From: Pseudomonadota bacterium
GTDB lineage: Bacteria > Pseudomonadota > Gammaproteobacteria > Xanthomonadales > Rhodanobacteraceae
DNA: 64,000 nt
NCBI GenBank assembly: GCA_023388255.1
Contig: JAEWGO010000011.1
Coordinates: forward strand, 62,001 to 126,000
Reading direction: 5' to 3'
Shown: in pieces, positions 17,164-24,799 of the stretch
Layout: every line of letters starts with the position of its first letter
Position numbering within the stretch: position 1 is the stretch's first letter
Notes under the pieces: model-generated
What the model was told of the DNA's origin: nothing
Seen by the model: the letters and a program-made list of their open reading frames with translations, nothing else
Database searches by the model: none
Program-made: the position numbers and the translations under genes

Positions 17164-17169
17164 ATTATA
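17164..17169 (-). promoter_or_regulatory. Consensus -10 box for the 85-residue protein
   Basis: TATAAT on the minus strand, seven bases (TCCGGCC) before the ATG at 17156. The geometry predicts a transcript starting at the ATG itself, hence leaderless translation. No clear -35 is visible. Confidence 0.6.
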
Positions 17170-17229
17170 CGAAACCCGGGCGTGCCTCGCGGAGCTTGCA
17201 CGCGATGCGCGCACCTCGTTGGACGTTGT

Positions 17230-18198
17230 CTATCGGCGTGTGTATGGAACGATGGTGGTCGCCGCGAGCAGCAGCATGGCCATCAGCGCGAGCGCCCATG
17301 GTGATGCCGTTGGTGCGGCGACGGTCATGCTGGCATTGCTGCCGTTCACCGTCAGGTCCACCCGGTTGTCGTTGCCATCCGAATCCATGACCCAGCCGCC
17401 CGTCGCGGCGTTGGTCAGGCTGTCGATCAGCAGCGCATGGACTTCCCCATCGAGCGATCGTTGAGCAGACAGGCGCACCAGACACGACTGTGTCGCCCCG
17501 GAGGCGACGGGGGGGAGGTTCGCCGCGGGGCCGGGACCGCCGACGAATCCGCAGGGAATTTCCGCGGCTTCGCAACCGCCTGTCAGGTTCGTGTCGACCT
17601 CGACGGTCGCACCGGTGCAAACCGGCCCCAGACTCACTGCAGGTTTGCCGATGCCGATCGGGCCGGCATTGTGCGCCGACAATCGGAATACACTGTGTGC
17701 GACACCTGCGGCATCGACCGTCGCGGATACGCGCTGTGCGGAGAGCGCGACGTTGACGAAGCTGCCGATGCGCAAATGGACGGAGCCGTTTCCCTGCGAC
17801 AGAAACCAGTTGGTATCATGGTTGTCGATCGCGCTGGCATCGCGCATGACGCGGATCACGCAGGTGCGTTGCCCGCCGGTGGGCAACGGCATGAGACGAA
17901 ATTGGCTCCAGCCGGCCAGTTCGGGGCTGTTCTCCATCGGGCCACATTCGGGCGACTGCGAGCGTTGTACATAGGTGTAGCCTGCCGATGGCAACGCGGG
18001 TATGCGCAGAATCAGCTCAGGCGAATCTGATGCCGTGGTGTTCGTGAACGTGAGCGGCACATCCGCATAGCCGCCCGGTGCGATTGCGATATTGCTTTGC
18101 GGCGTAGTGACGTCGAAATCGGAAGCGTGCGCACTCAATGGGGTCGCACAGGCGAGCGCGAGGACGAAGCAGCCAAGCGTGAACTCCGGCATGTTCAT
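17230..18198 (-). CDS. Exported protein with IPTL-CTERM-like tail (paralogue 2)
   Basis: 322 residues, paralogous to the protein at 15013: both have a signal peptide, a pattern of paired cysteines (SPECGPMENSP, RTCVIRV, GPVCTGA, GGCEAAEIPCG, QSCLVRL), and the near-identical segment NAATGGWVMDSDGND (NAATGGWIVDSNAANDE in the other). The C-terminus is APTASPWALALMAMLLLAA, then TTIVPYTRR: a Pro motif, a membrane helix and a basic end, closer to an IPTL-CTERM signal than its paralogue. Probably surface-exposed or secreted; function unknown. Starts at ATG 18198 or 18192. Confidence 0.72.
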   Translation of the reverse strand: MNMPEFTLGCFVLALACATPLSAHASDFDVTTPQSNIAIAPGGYADVPLTFTNTTASDSPELILRIPALPSAGYTYVQRSQSPECGPMENSPELAGWSQFRLMPLPTGGQRTCVIRVMRDASAIDNHDTNWFLSQGNGSVHLRIGSFVNVALSAQRVSATVDAAGVAHSVFRLSAHNAGPIGIGKPAVSLGPVCTGATVEVDTNLTGGCEAAEIPCGFVGGPGPAANLPPVASGATQSCLVRLSAQRSLDGEVHALLIDSLTNAATGGWVMDSDGNDNRVDLTVNGSNASMTVAAPTASPWALALMAMLLLAATTIVPYTRR

Positions 18199-18313
18199 GT
18201 CATGCTCCTGCGGCAGAGATAAACGTCATCATAGTAGCCGCCGTCATGGCCGCTCAAATTCGACTTGGCGCGGGTTTCGCCCGGGATGGCGCGGTGTCAT
18301 CCCGGGCGCAGCG

Positions 18314-20506
18314 TCATTTCACCGGCATGCCGGCGGCGACACCGGTGTCCGCATCGAGCAGGAACAAATCACTGCCGCCGCTGCCGGCAGAGAGAATCAT
18401 TCCCTCCGACACGCCGAAGCGCATCTTGCGTGGCGCGAGGTTGGCGACGAAAACGACGCTGCGGCCGACGAGCTTCTCCGGTTCAGCGTAGGCGGCGCGG
18501 ATGCCGGAGAAGATCTGGCGCGTGCCGAGTTCGCCCGCGTCGAGCTCGAAGCGCAGCAGCTTGTCGGAACCGTCGACGAAGCCGCAGGCGACGACCTTGC
18601 CGATGCGCAGGTCGAGTTTGGCGAAGTCGTCAATGGTGATGAGTGCGGACATGATCGAGCTGGAGTCGGGCATCGAGAATTCGTGATTTTGCTTTGCTTT
18701 CAAACCCCCTCCTTCAAGGAGAGGGTTTGGTGGCGATGGTGTCATGGCTGCTTGAGAAGCCGCAGTGTCGTCGGCTGGCTTCAAGGATTCCTTGGAGGCT
18801 TCAATCATCGCCTCGACTTTCTTCGGATCGACGCGTGTAGTGAGGGGCACGAAATCATTCAGAAGTGCTCCAAGCGCCGGTTCCTTTGCGGCAGCGAAGT
18901 CTTGCCAAACGCCACCGAGGAATGCCTTGGATCTTTGCGCGATTCCTGGAACGATCGGATAAAGCCAGATCGACAGCATGCGGAACCAATTCAGCGCGAG
19001 CGTGCAGACGACGTGCAATTCCTCGCGCTTGCTCTCGTCCTTGGCAAGCAGCCATGGCGCCTTGGTTGCCACATAGGCGTTCGCCTCGTCGGCGACCTCG
19101 ACGAGAAGGCGCGTCACTCCCGCATAGTCGCAGGTGCGATACAGCTCGGCGCAGTCTGCGAGCTTCGTCGCCGAGGCGTCATACATCGCGCGCTCGGTTT
19201 GCGGCAACGTTGCGGCGAGCTTGCCGCCAAAGAACTTGTGCACGAATCCGGCACAGCGACTGGCGAGGTTGACCCACTTGCCGACCAGATGCGAATTGAC
19301 GCGTTCCTCGAATGCCTTGAGGTCGAGGTCGAGGTCGATCGGTGCGGCGGTCAGCATCGTCGCGAAGTAGTAGCGCAGGTAATCGGGATCGAGGCCGGCA
19401 TCGAGATAGGTGCGTGCCATCACGAAAGTGCCGCGCGACTTCGACATCTTCTCGCCGTTGACGGTGAGGTAGCCGTTGACGTGCAGCGCATTCGGCGTGC
19501 GCAAGGACGCGCCTTTCAGCATCGCCGGCCAGAACAGGCCGTGGAAGTTGACGATGTCCTTGCCAAGGAAATGATGCATTTCCGCGTTCGCATCGAAGCT
19601 CGCATCGGCAGCCTGCATGAAGGCGTCGAACGAGGCCGGAGTGAGGCCGTTCTTCGCGCCGGCGTCGCTGGAGCAATACTTCTTGAAGCTGGCGAGGTAG
19701 CCGATCGGCGCATCGAGCCAGACATAGAAGAACTTGCCCGGCGCGTCGGGAATCGGGAAGCCGAAGTAGGGCGCATCGCGCGAGATGTCCCAATCGCGCA
19801 CGCCGCCCTCGGCGTCGAGCCATTCGCGGAGCTTGGCCGCGACCGATGGATGCATCACGGCTTCGCCATGCGTGAACTTGCCGGCGAACCAGTCCCTGAG
19901 CAGGTCGGTGAAGTCGCCGACTTTGAAGAAGTAGTGCTCGGAATCGCGCAGTTCCGGCGTCGCGCCGGACAGCACCGAGCGCGGGTCCTTGAGGTCGGTC
20001 GGCGCATAGGTGGCGCCGCAGTTCTCGCAGTTGTCGCCATACTGGTCCGGCGTGCCGCAGTTCGGGCAGATGCCCTTGACGTAGCGGTCGGGCAGGAACA
20101 TCTGCCGCACCGGGTCGTAGAGTTGGCGGATCGAGCGCGCAGCGATATGGCCGCCGGCCTTGAGCCGTGCGTAGACCAACTCGGCGAGTTCGCGGTTCTC
20201 GGGCGAATGCGTCGTGTAGTAGTAGTCATGCGCGATGCCGAAGTCGGCGAAGTCGCGCACATGGCTGTCGTAGACGCCCTTTATGTATTCCTCGGGCGTC
20301 AGCCCGGCTTTCTCGGCGGCGAGCATGATCGGCGTGCCGTGCACGTCGTCGGCGGCGACGAAGTGAACGGTGTCGCCAGCCATGCGCTTCGCGCGCACCC
20401 ACACGTCGGACTGGATGTAGCCGAGCAGATGGCCGATGTGCAGCGGGCCGTTCGCGTAGGGCAGGGCGTGGGTGACGAGGATCTGTTTCGAGGCCGGCGC
20501 GCTCAT
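18314..20506 (-). CDS. metG: Methionyl-tRNA synthetase
   Basis: 730 residues. The catalytic domain has the HIGH signature (NGPLHIGHLLGYIQ, near residue 22), a zinc knuckle CPNCGTPDQYGDNCENC near residue 145, and KMSKS near residue 352. The C-terminal 110 residues (from MSALITIDDFAKLDL) are the dimerising tRNA-binding domain. The linker around residues 590-605 is encoded by a dispersed intergenic-type hairpin repeat (18702-18728), giving the peptide PSPPNPLLEGGGLKAKQ. The frame is intact, so this is a tolerated insertion, not a break. A CATAAT -10 lies at 20536-20541. Confidence 0.96.
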   Translation of the reverse strand: MSAPASKQILVTHALPYANGPLHIGHLLGYIQSDVWVRAKRMAGDTVHFVAADDVHGTPIMLAAEKAGLTPEEYIKGVYDSHVRDFADFGIAHDYYYTTHSPENRELAELVYARLKAGGHIAARSIRQLYDPVRQMFLPDRYVKGICPNCGTPDQYGDNCENCGATYAPTDLKDPRSVLSGATPELRDSEHYFFKVGDFTDLLRDWFAGKFTHGEAVMHPSVAAKLREWLDAEGGVRDWDISRDAPYFGFPIPDAPGKFFYVWLDAPIGYLASFKKYCSSDAGAKNGLTPASFDAFMQAADASFDANAEMHHFLGKDIVNFHGLFWPAMLKGASLRTPNALHVNGYLTVNGEKMSKSRGTFVMARTYLDAGLDPDYLRYYFATMLTAAPIDLDLDLKAFEERVNSHLVGKWVNLASRCAGFVHKFFGGKLAATLPQTERAMYDASATKLADCAELYRTCDYAGVTRLLVEVADEANAYVATKAPWLLAKDESKREELHVVCTLALNWFRMLSIWLYPIVPGIAQRSKAFLGGVWQDFAAAKEPALGALLNDFVPLTTRVDPKKVEAMIEASKESLKPADDTAASQAAMTPSPPNPLLEGGGLKAKQNHEFSMPDSSSIMSALITIDDFAKLDLRIGKVVACGFVDGSDKLLRFELDAGELGTRQIFSGIRAAYAEPEKLVGRSVVFVANLAPRKMRFGVSEGMILSAGSGGSDLFLLDADTGVAAGMPVK
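18702..18728. repeat. Hairpin repeat inside metG
   Basis: AAACCCCCTCCTT and AAGGAGAGGGTTT are complementary except for one base and meet at a single C, forming a 27-nt hairpin within the metG coding sequence. The core CCCTCC/GGAGAGGG is shared with the intergenic hairpins at 20596, 38488 and 42042. Confidence 0.75.
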
Positions 20507-20535
20507 TCAATAGGGGTCCGCTGCTGCAAAGCGGA

Positions 20536-20541
20536 ATTATG
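20536..20541 (-). promoter_or_regulatory. metG: -10 element for metG
   Basis: CATAAT on the minus strand about 30 bases before the metG ATG, in the 124-base gap upstream of the gene. Position and sequence fit a sigma-70 -10; no strong -35 is visible. Confidence 0.4.
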
Positions 20542-20595
20542 GCATGGCGGTTCGACGCGCGAGGGCGTGTGCATCCGGACAGCAGCTCCACGCAA

Positions 20596-20617
20596 CCCTC
20601 CCCGCAAAAGGGGAGGG
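20596..20617. repeat. CCCTCCCC-GGGGAGGG hairpin
   Basis: A perfect 8-bp stem with a six-base loop (GCAAAA), 14 bases past the stop of the DUF2147 gene. It lacks a T-run on either strand. Related to the copies at 18702, 38488 and 42042. Confidence 0.7.
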
Positions 20618-20630
20618 CTTCAATGCGATG

Positions 20631-21080
20631 TCACGGCGTGGCTTTGCGTTCCCACACCTGCGTGCGACCGAGCAGCGAGAAACCCTTGAACCCGCGCACC
20701 TCGAGCTTGTTGCCGCCTTCGACCAGATGGATCTTGCAGCCGTAGGTCTTGCCGCTCTTGGGATCGAGGATCGTGCCGCCGCTCCAGTTCTCGCCGTCTT
20801 TCTTCATGTCCCAGATGATCGTCATGCCTTCGATCGGCTTGTCCTTGCGCTCGCCGTCGCATTCCTTGCAGATCGGATGCGGACCTTGCTCGGACTGCAG
20901 CACTTCGAGCACCTTGCCGGTCAATTGGTCGCCGCTGACGTCGATCTCGACGATCGATTTCGGTTTGCCGGTGGCATCGTCGATCGTGGTCCAGGTGCCG
21001 GCCGGGCTGAGGTCGGCGGCGAATACCGGCGTGCCGAGGGTGAGCGCGAGCGCGAACAGCAAGGGTTTGCAGGATGGCAT
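20631..21080 (-). CDS. DUF2147 exported protein
   Basis: 149 residues. After a signal peptide ending VFAADL, the protein shows the DUF2147 pattern: PAGTWTTIDDATGKPKS, a GKVLEVL strand, a Cys pair in PICKECDGE, WSGGTILDPKSGKTYGCKI, and the closing strand GFSLLGRTQVWER. DUF2147 is a small periplasmic beta-barrel of lipocalin type with no established function. The ATG at 21080 begins the signal peptide. It diverges from mrp/apbC, with 127 bases between them. Confidence 0.85.
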   Translation of the reverse strand: MPSCKPLLFALALTLGTPVFAADLSPAGTWTTIDDATGKPKSIVEIDVSGDQLTGKVLEVLQSEQGPHPICKECDGERKDKPIEGMTIIWDMKKDGENWSGGTILDPKSGKTYGCKIHLVEGGNKLEVRGFKGFSLLGRTQVWERKATP

Positions 21081-21170
21081 GGTACGGTCTCCGTGCGGGT
21101 GGACGATGCCCGCAACTTGCCGTTGCGGCGCGGGGGCGTCAAGGCGCGCTGCAGCGGACCTCTCGGCTGG

Positions 21171-21176
21171 CATAAT
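21171..21176 (+). promoter_or_regulatory. -10 element for mrp/apbC
   Basis: CATAAT at 21171-21176 lies 31 bases before the ATG at 21208, between the divergent DUF2147 and apbC genes. Consistent with a sigma-70 promoter; the -35 is not obvious. Confidence 0.4.
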
Positions 21177-21207
21177 GTGCGCCCCCGCATGTGGACGTTT
21201 CCCCGGC

Positions 21208-22299
21208 ATGACCGAATCCCCAGAGGCGCGGGCCAGGCAGATCCTGGCCGGCGTGATCGATCCGCACAGTGGAATCGATCTTGTTTCCAGCGGTGCCCTG
21301 CGCGGCGTCGGCGCGTCCGGCGCAGATGTGTCGGTGGACGTGCAGCTTGGCTATCCCGCGTTGTCGGCACAGGCCGCGATCGCGGCCACCATCAAGCAGG
21401 CACTCGAAGCGGACGCGGCGATCACGCATGCCGCCGTCAGCGTGTCCTGTCGCGTGTTCGCGCACGAGGTACAGCACGGCCTTACGCCGCTGCCGGGCGT
21501 CAAGAACGTCATCGCGGTCGCTTCGGGCAAGGGCGGGGTCGGAAAATCCACCGTCGCTGCGAACCTGGCGCTCGCGCTGAAGGCCGAAGGCGCCAGCGTC
21601 GGCGTACTCGATGCCGACATCTACGGCCCGAGCCAGGTGCGCATGCTCGGTCTCGAAGGCAAGCCGGACACCAAGGACGGCAAGCGTATCGAGCCGAAGA
21701 TCAGCCACGGCATACAGGCCATGTCGATCGGCCTCATGGTGGAGGAGGATACCGCGATGATCTGGCGCGGTCCGATGGCGACGCAGGCGTTGCAGCAGAT
21801 GCTCGGCGACACCAACTGGTCCGACCTCGATTACCTCGTCATCGACCTGCCGCCGGGCACCGGCGACATCCAGCTGACCTTGTGCCAGCGCATTCCGGTG
21901 TCCGGCGCGGTAATCGTGACGACGCCGCAGGACATCGCGCTGCTCGACGCGAAGAAGGCGCTGAAGATGTTCGAGAAGGTCAACGTGCCGGTGCTGGGCA
22001 TCATCGAGAACATGGCGACGCACGTCTGCGCGAATTGCGGCCACGAGGAACACATCTTCGGCGAGGGCGGCGGCGCACGCATGGCCGAGCAGTACGGCGT
22101 GCCGTTGATAGGCTCGCTGCCGCTCGACATGCGCATCCGCGAGCAGGCCGATGGCGGCACGCCAACCGTCGTCGCGATGCCCGACTCCGATCTCGCCGCG
22201 CGCTATCGCGAGATCGCGCGCAACACATCCGCGCGGCTGGCGCTGCGTGCGCGCAACAAGGCGATCTCGTTTCCCAAGATCGTGGTGCAGAATACGTAG
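21208..22299 (+). CDS. apbC: Iron-sulfur cluster carrier protein ApbC/Mrp
   Basis: 363 residues. An N-terminal MIP18/DUF59 domain (LAGVIDPHSGIDLVSSGA) is fused to a P-loop ATPase with the deviant Walker A SGKGGVGKSTVAANLA near residue 110, DADIYGPSQ, and DLPPGTGDIQ. The CxxC that holds the bridging cluster is in THVCANCGHEE near residue 275. These proteins bind and deliver 4Fe-4S clusters. ATG 21208 was chosen as the family start (MTESPEARARQIL). An inverted-repeat region separates it from dcd. Confidence 0.95.
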   Translation: MTESPEARARQILAGVIDPHSGIDLVSSGALRGVGASGADVSVDVQLGYPALSAQAAIAATIKQALEADAAITHAAVSVSCRVFAHEVQHGLTPLPGVKNVIAVASGKGGVGKSTVAANLALALKAEGASVGVLDADIYGPSQVRMLGLEGKPDTKDGKRIEPKISHGIQAMSIGLMVEEDTAMIWRGPMATQALQQMLGDTNWSDLDYLVIDLPPGTGDIQLTLCQRIPVSGAVIVTTPQDIALLDAKKALKMFEKVNVPVLGIIENMATHVCANCGHEEHIFGEGGGARMAEQYGVPLIGSLPLDMRIREQADGGTPTVVAMPDSDLAARYREIARNTSARLALRARNKAISFPKIVVQNT

Positions 22300-22304
22300 G
22301 AGCC

Positions 22305-22420
22305 GGGATTGGGCATACGAGATCGGGGATTGGATAGAGCATGCTCGGCCAGTTCGCCACCTCGCATTCCCGTTGTCGGCGCCGCTTTCCCGAATCTCCA
22401 ATCCCGTATCCCCAATCCCG
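22305..22420. repeat. Large imperfect inverted repeat between apbC and dcd
   Basis: CCGGGATTGGG and ATCGGGGATTGG on the left side (22305-22335) are mirrored by CCAATCCCGTATCCCCAATC on the right (about 22399-22418). Most of the 126-base gap could fold into one long hairpin. The words match those near 6726 and 53515. Confidence 0.6.
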
Positions 22421-22425
22421 GTCTT

Positions 22426-22992
22426 ATGAGCATCAAAAGCGACAAATGGATCCGCCGCATGGCGGAGCAGCAGCAGATGATCGAGCCGTTCGTGTCGGGT
22501 CAGGTAAAGCGCAATGGCGGCGAGCGCCTGATCTCGTACGGCACGTCGAGTTACGGCTACGACGTGCGCTGCGCCGACGAGTTCAAGGTGTTCACGAACA
22601 TCAACTCGACCATCGTCGATCCGAAGAACTTCGACGAGCGCAGCTTCGTCGACGTGAAATCCGACGTCTGCATCATTCCGCCCAATTCATTCGCGCTGGC
22701 ACGCACGGTCGAGTACTTCCGCATCCCGCGCAAGGTGCTGACGATCTGCCTCGGCAAGAGCACGTATGCGCGCTGCGGCATCATCGTCAACGTGACGCCG
22801 CTGGAACCCGAGTGGGAAGGTCACGTGACCCTCGAGTTCTCGAACACGACAACGTTGCCGGCGCGCATCTATGCCAACGAAGGCGTCGCGCAGATGCTCT
22901 TCCTCGAATCCGACGAGGAATGCGAGACCAGTTACAAGGATCGTGGCGGCAAATACATGGGCCAGACCGGCGTCACCTTGCCGCACGCCTGA
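22426..22992 (+). CDS. dcd: dCTP deaminase
   Basis: 188 residues, the family length. It deaminates dCTP to dUTP, the main source of dTMP in gammaproteobacteria. Family motifs: YGTSSYGYDVRCADEF, the catalytic region VTPLEPEWEGHVTLEFSN (Glu in LEFSN is the general base), and EGVAQMLFLE. The ATG at 22426 begins MSIKSDKWIRRMA as in homologues. It follows apbC after the repeat region and may be read from its promoter. Confidence 0.97.
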   Translation: MSIKSDKWIRRMAEQQQMIEPFVSGQVKRNGGERLISYGTSSYGYDVRCADEFKVFTNINSTIVDPKNFDERSFVDVKSDVCIIPPNSFALARTVEYFRIPRKVLTICLGKSTYARCGIIVNVTPLEPEWEGHVTLEFSNTTTLPARIYANEGVAQMLFLESDEECETSYKDRGGKYMGQTGVTLPHA

Positions 22993-23115
22993 GAAGGCGC
23001 GGCGGACCGAGACAAGCCCCTTTCGATGTGAATCCCCGGCAACGCCGGTCGCGCCGTTGATGCGGGCTGGTGGTAGTCTTCGCGATCACGTGCATACACC
23101 GGAGCAGGCGGAACC

Positions 23116-23553
23116 ATGCGGAGTCTTTCGATCGGAACATCCTTGAAATGTGCGGCGCTCGCGCTGGCGATGCTGACCTTGGCTGCCTGCGGCGGTCGCG
23201 GTGGTGCCAAGCACGACGTCGTGCGCGCTGCAAACATTCCGGCCAGTTTCGACGTGACGATCCTTGCCGACAAGGACGGCCAGTTCGACTACGACGGCGC
23301 GCCGTTGACCTCGCAGGACCTGCAGAGCGCGTTCCGCTATCGCCAGGAAGAATCGTTGCCGATGTCGAGTGTGCTGCTCAAGCGCGGCGAAAAGCAGAAG
23401 ATCAAGGCCGAGCATGAAACCACATTGGCACGCATCGCACTGCAGATGAAGTTCAAGGCTTTCGTCGAGGAAAAGGGCGGCGAGATCTCGGAGCTGCAGG
23501 CCGTCGTGAAGGATGGCGAGCCGGCACAGGCCGAATCCCCGAAGAAAGACTGA
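23116..23553 (+). CDS. Small lipoprotein of a tandem paralogous pair (upstream copy)
   Basis: 145 residues. The signal peptide ends at a lipobox (TLAACGG), so the mature protein should be lipid-anchored. The domain has the order DGQFDYDG, then a helix, SSVLLKRGEKQ, a second helix, and ALQMKFKAF. The next gene encodes a protein with the same order and similar words (YSIDG, VVLKRG, LQLKAF), so the two are tandem paralogues. The pattern faintly resembles the periplasmic domain of ExbD/TolR, but there is no proof of that. Function unknown. Confidence 0.65.
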   Translation: MRSLSIGTSLKCAALALAMLTLAACGGRGGAKHDVVRAANIPASFDVTILADKDGQFDYDGAPLTSQDLQSAFRYRQEESLPMSSVLLKRGEKQKIKAEHETTLARIALQMKFKAFVEEKGGEISELQAVVKDGEPAQAESPKKD

Positions 23554-23571
23554 TACGGAACGGAGAAGGCA

Positions 23572-23964
23572 ATGAAGACAGTCATGCGTGGCATCGTGCT
23601 GGCGCTGGGAATGATGATGACGGTCGGCGCGTTCGCGCGCTCGGACGTGCGCGACGGAAATGCGATCGTGCAGCCGACCAGGAACGACAAGTATTCGATC
23701 GACGGTTTCACGATGGGCAAGGCCGAGCTTTTCGGTTACATCAGCGATCTCAAGGACACTGACCATCTCACCGGCGTCGTGCTCAAGCGCGGCGGCAGCG
23801 ACGAACAGCGCAAGTCGATCGGTTCGATCGCGCGGACGCTGCAGCTGAAAGCGTTCGAACAAGACGGCAAGGAACTGAAGCCGATCGATCTGCCCGCCAC
23901 GCCGCCGCCCGCTCCGCCAATCGAACAGCCGGCGCAGCAACCCACCCAGCCCGCGGAACATTGA
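23572..23964 (+). CDS. Small exported protein of a tandem paralogous pair (downstream copy)
   Basis: 130 residues. A signal peptide (MKTVMRGIVLALGMMMTVG, cut near AFA) has no lipobox, unlike its neighbour. The shared domain runs DKYSIDG, helix, TGVVLKRG, helix, LQLKAFEQDGKEL. The tail is proline-rich (PATPPPAPPIEQPAQQP), which could span peptidoglycan or bind a partner. It lies 18 bases after the upstream paralogue, so the two are surely co-transcribed. GGAGAAGGC precedes the ATG. Confidence 0.65.
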   Translation: MKTVMRGIVLALGMMMTVGAFARSDVRDGNAIVQPTRNDKYSIDGFTMGKAELFGYISDLKDTDHLTGVVLKRGGSDEQRKSIGSIARTLQLKAFEQDGKELKPIDLPATPPPAPPIEQPAQQPTQPAEH

Positions 23965-24100
23965 TACCGCTCCTGCCGGTGCGCAATGGCGCGCCGGCGG
24001 GACGATTCCTTTCCTGCTTGCGCGTCCGGTGGTGCCGATTCGCCCACTGTCGACAATGCCGCTCGTTCATCCCTGTCCATCGTTTCATTTTTTCCAGAAG

Positions 24101-24787
24101 ATGCCTTCCTTTCGTCTCGCGGCTTTCGCCGTCGTCCTTGCCCTTGCAGCGGGTTCCGTCACCGCTGCGGCCAATCCGCTCAGTCTGATCGGCGAAACCT
24201 ACTCCACCTGGAAAGAACGCCTGTTCGGATCGCATCGCGCCACGCCTGCAACGATCGACGCGCCGGCCGAGGGCAAGATCGAGTTGTCGCCTGGCCAGCC
24301 GATGCGTTTTCGCATCGACGCGAAGGCGCCTGAGCGCGATTTCCCGAAAGGCAAGAGTCGCTATCGCATCATCGAGTTGCCGCAGGAGTTCGAGCACGCG
24401 GCATTGCGCGTCCAGGTGGTAGCGCGGCGCAACGAAAAGGGCCGTGGCAACGCGGTGTTCAAGCCGCTCCTGTACGTGTTCGGGGATGGCGACGATGTGC
24501 GCGACACGATCGAAGCCAAACCGCTGCATCTGGATATCCGCCCATTCCGGCGCACGCGCCTGCTCGGGTGCGTCACACTCGACAAGGTGCATCGCTTTGC
24601 AGTGGCGACGGCTGCCCAAATGGTCGGAAAATCCTACGATTCGGAAGTGCGCGAAGCCGTCAAGGCGCCGACGCAGGGCGGCTTCTACTACGCCACCGAT
24701 GCGGTGAAAGTGCGCCTTCCCTATGCCGATACCGGCGAGATGATTCTCGAAATCACGCGCGAACCGGACAAGGGCAAAGGCTGCTGA
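24101..24787 (+). CDS. Exported protein, MalM-like
   Basis: 228 residues. A signal peptide (cut near TAAA) is followed by a beta-rich domain: ELSPGQPMRFRID, LRVQVVARR, FKPLLYVFGDGDD, HRFAVATAAQMVGKSYD, then DAVKVRLPYADTGEM. This order recalls MalM, a periplasmic protein of the maltose operon with unknown function; the resemblance is by eye and not strong. It is third in a run of small exported proteins on the same strand, 136 bases after the second. The ATG at 24101 starts the signal peptide. Confidence 0.5.
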   Translation: MPSFRLAAFAVVLALAAGSVTAAANPLSLIGETYSTWKERLFGSHRATPATIDAPAEGKIELSPGQPMRFRIDAKAPERDFPKGKSRYRIIELPQEFEHAALRVQVVARRNEKGRGNAVFKPLLYVFGDGDDVRDTIEAKPLHLDIRPFRRTRLLGCVTLDKVHRFAVATAAQMVGKSYDSEVREAVKAPTQGGFYYATDAVKVRLPYADTGEMILEITREPDKGKGC

Positions 24788-24799
24788 CGCGCGAGTCGT

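Noticed and set aside
18660..18750. Possible frameshift or gene break in metG at the repeat
   Set aside because: The frame runs through the hairpin and resumes at the tRNA-binding domain, so the gene is whole.
18092..20689. A very long plus-strand open frame of over 850 codons opposite metG
   Set aside because: It is the high-GC antisense shadow of metG, whose domain motifs are certain. The plus-strand product has no domain and is rich in Arg/Val/Glu as such shadows are. Similar shadows opposite cysNC, rimO, metH and phaE were left out for the same reason.
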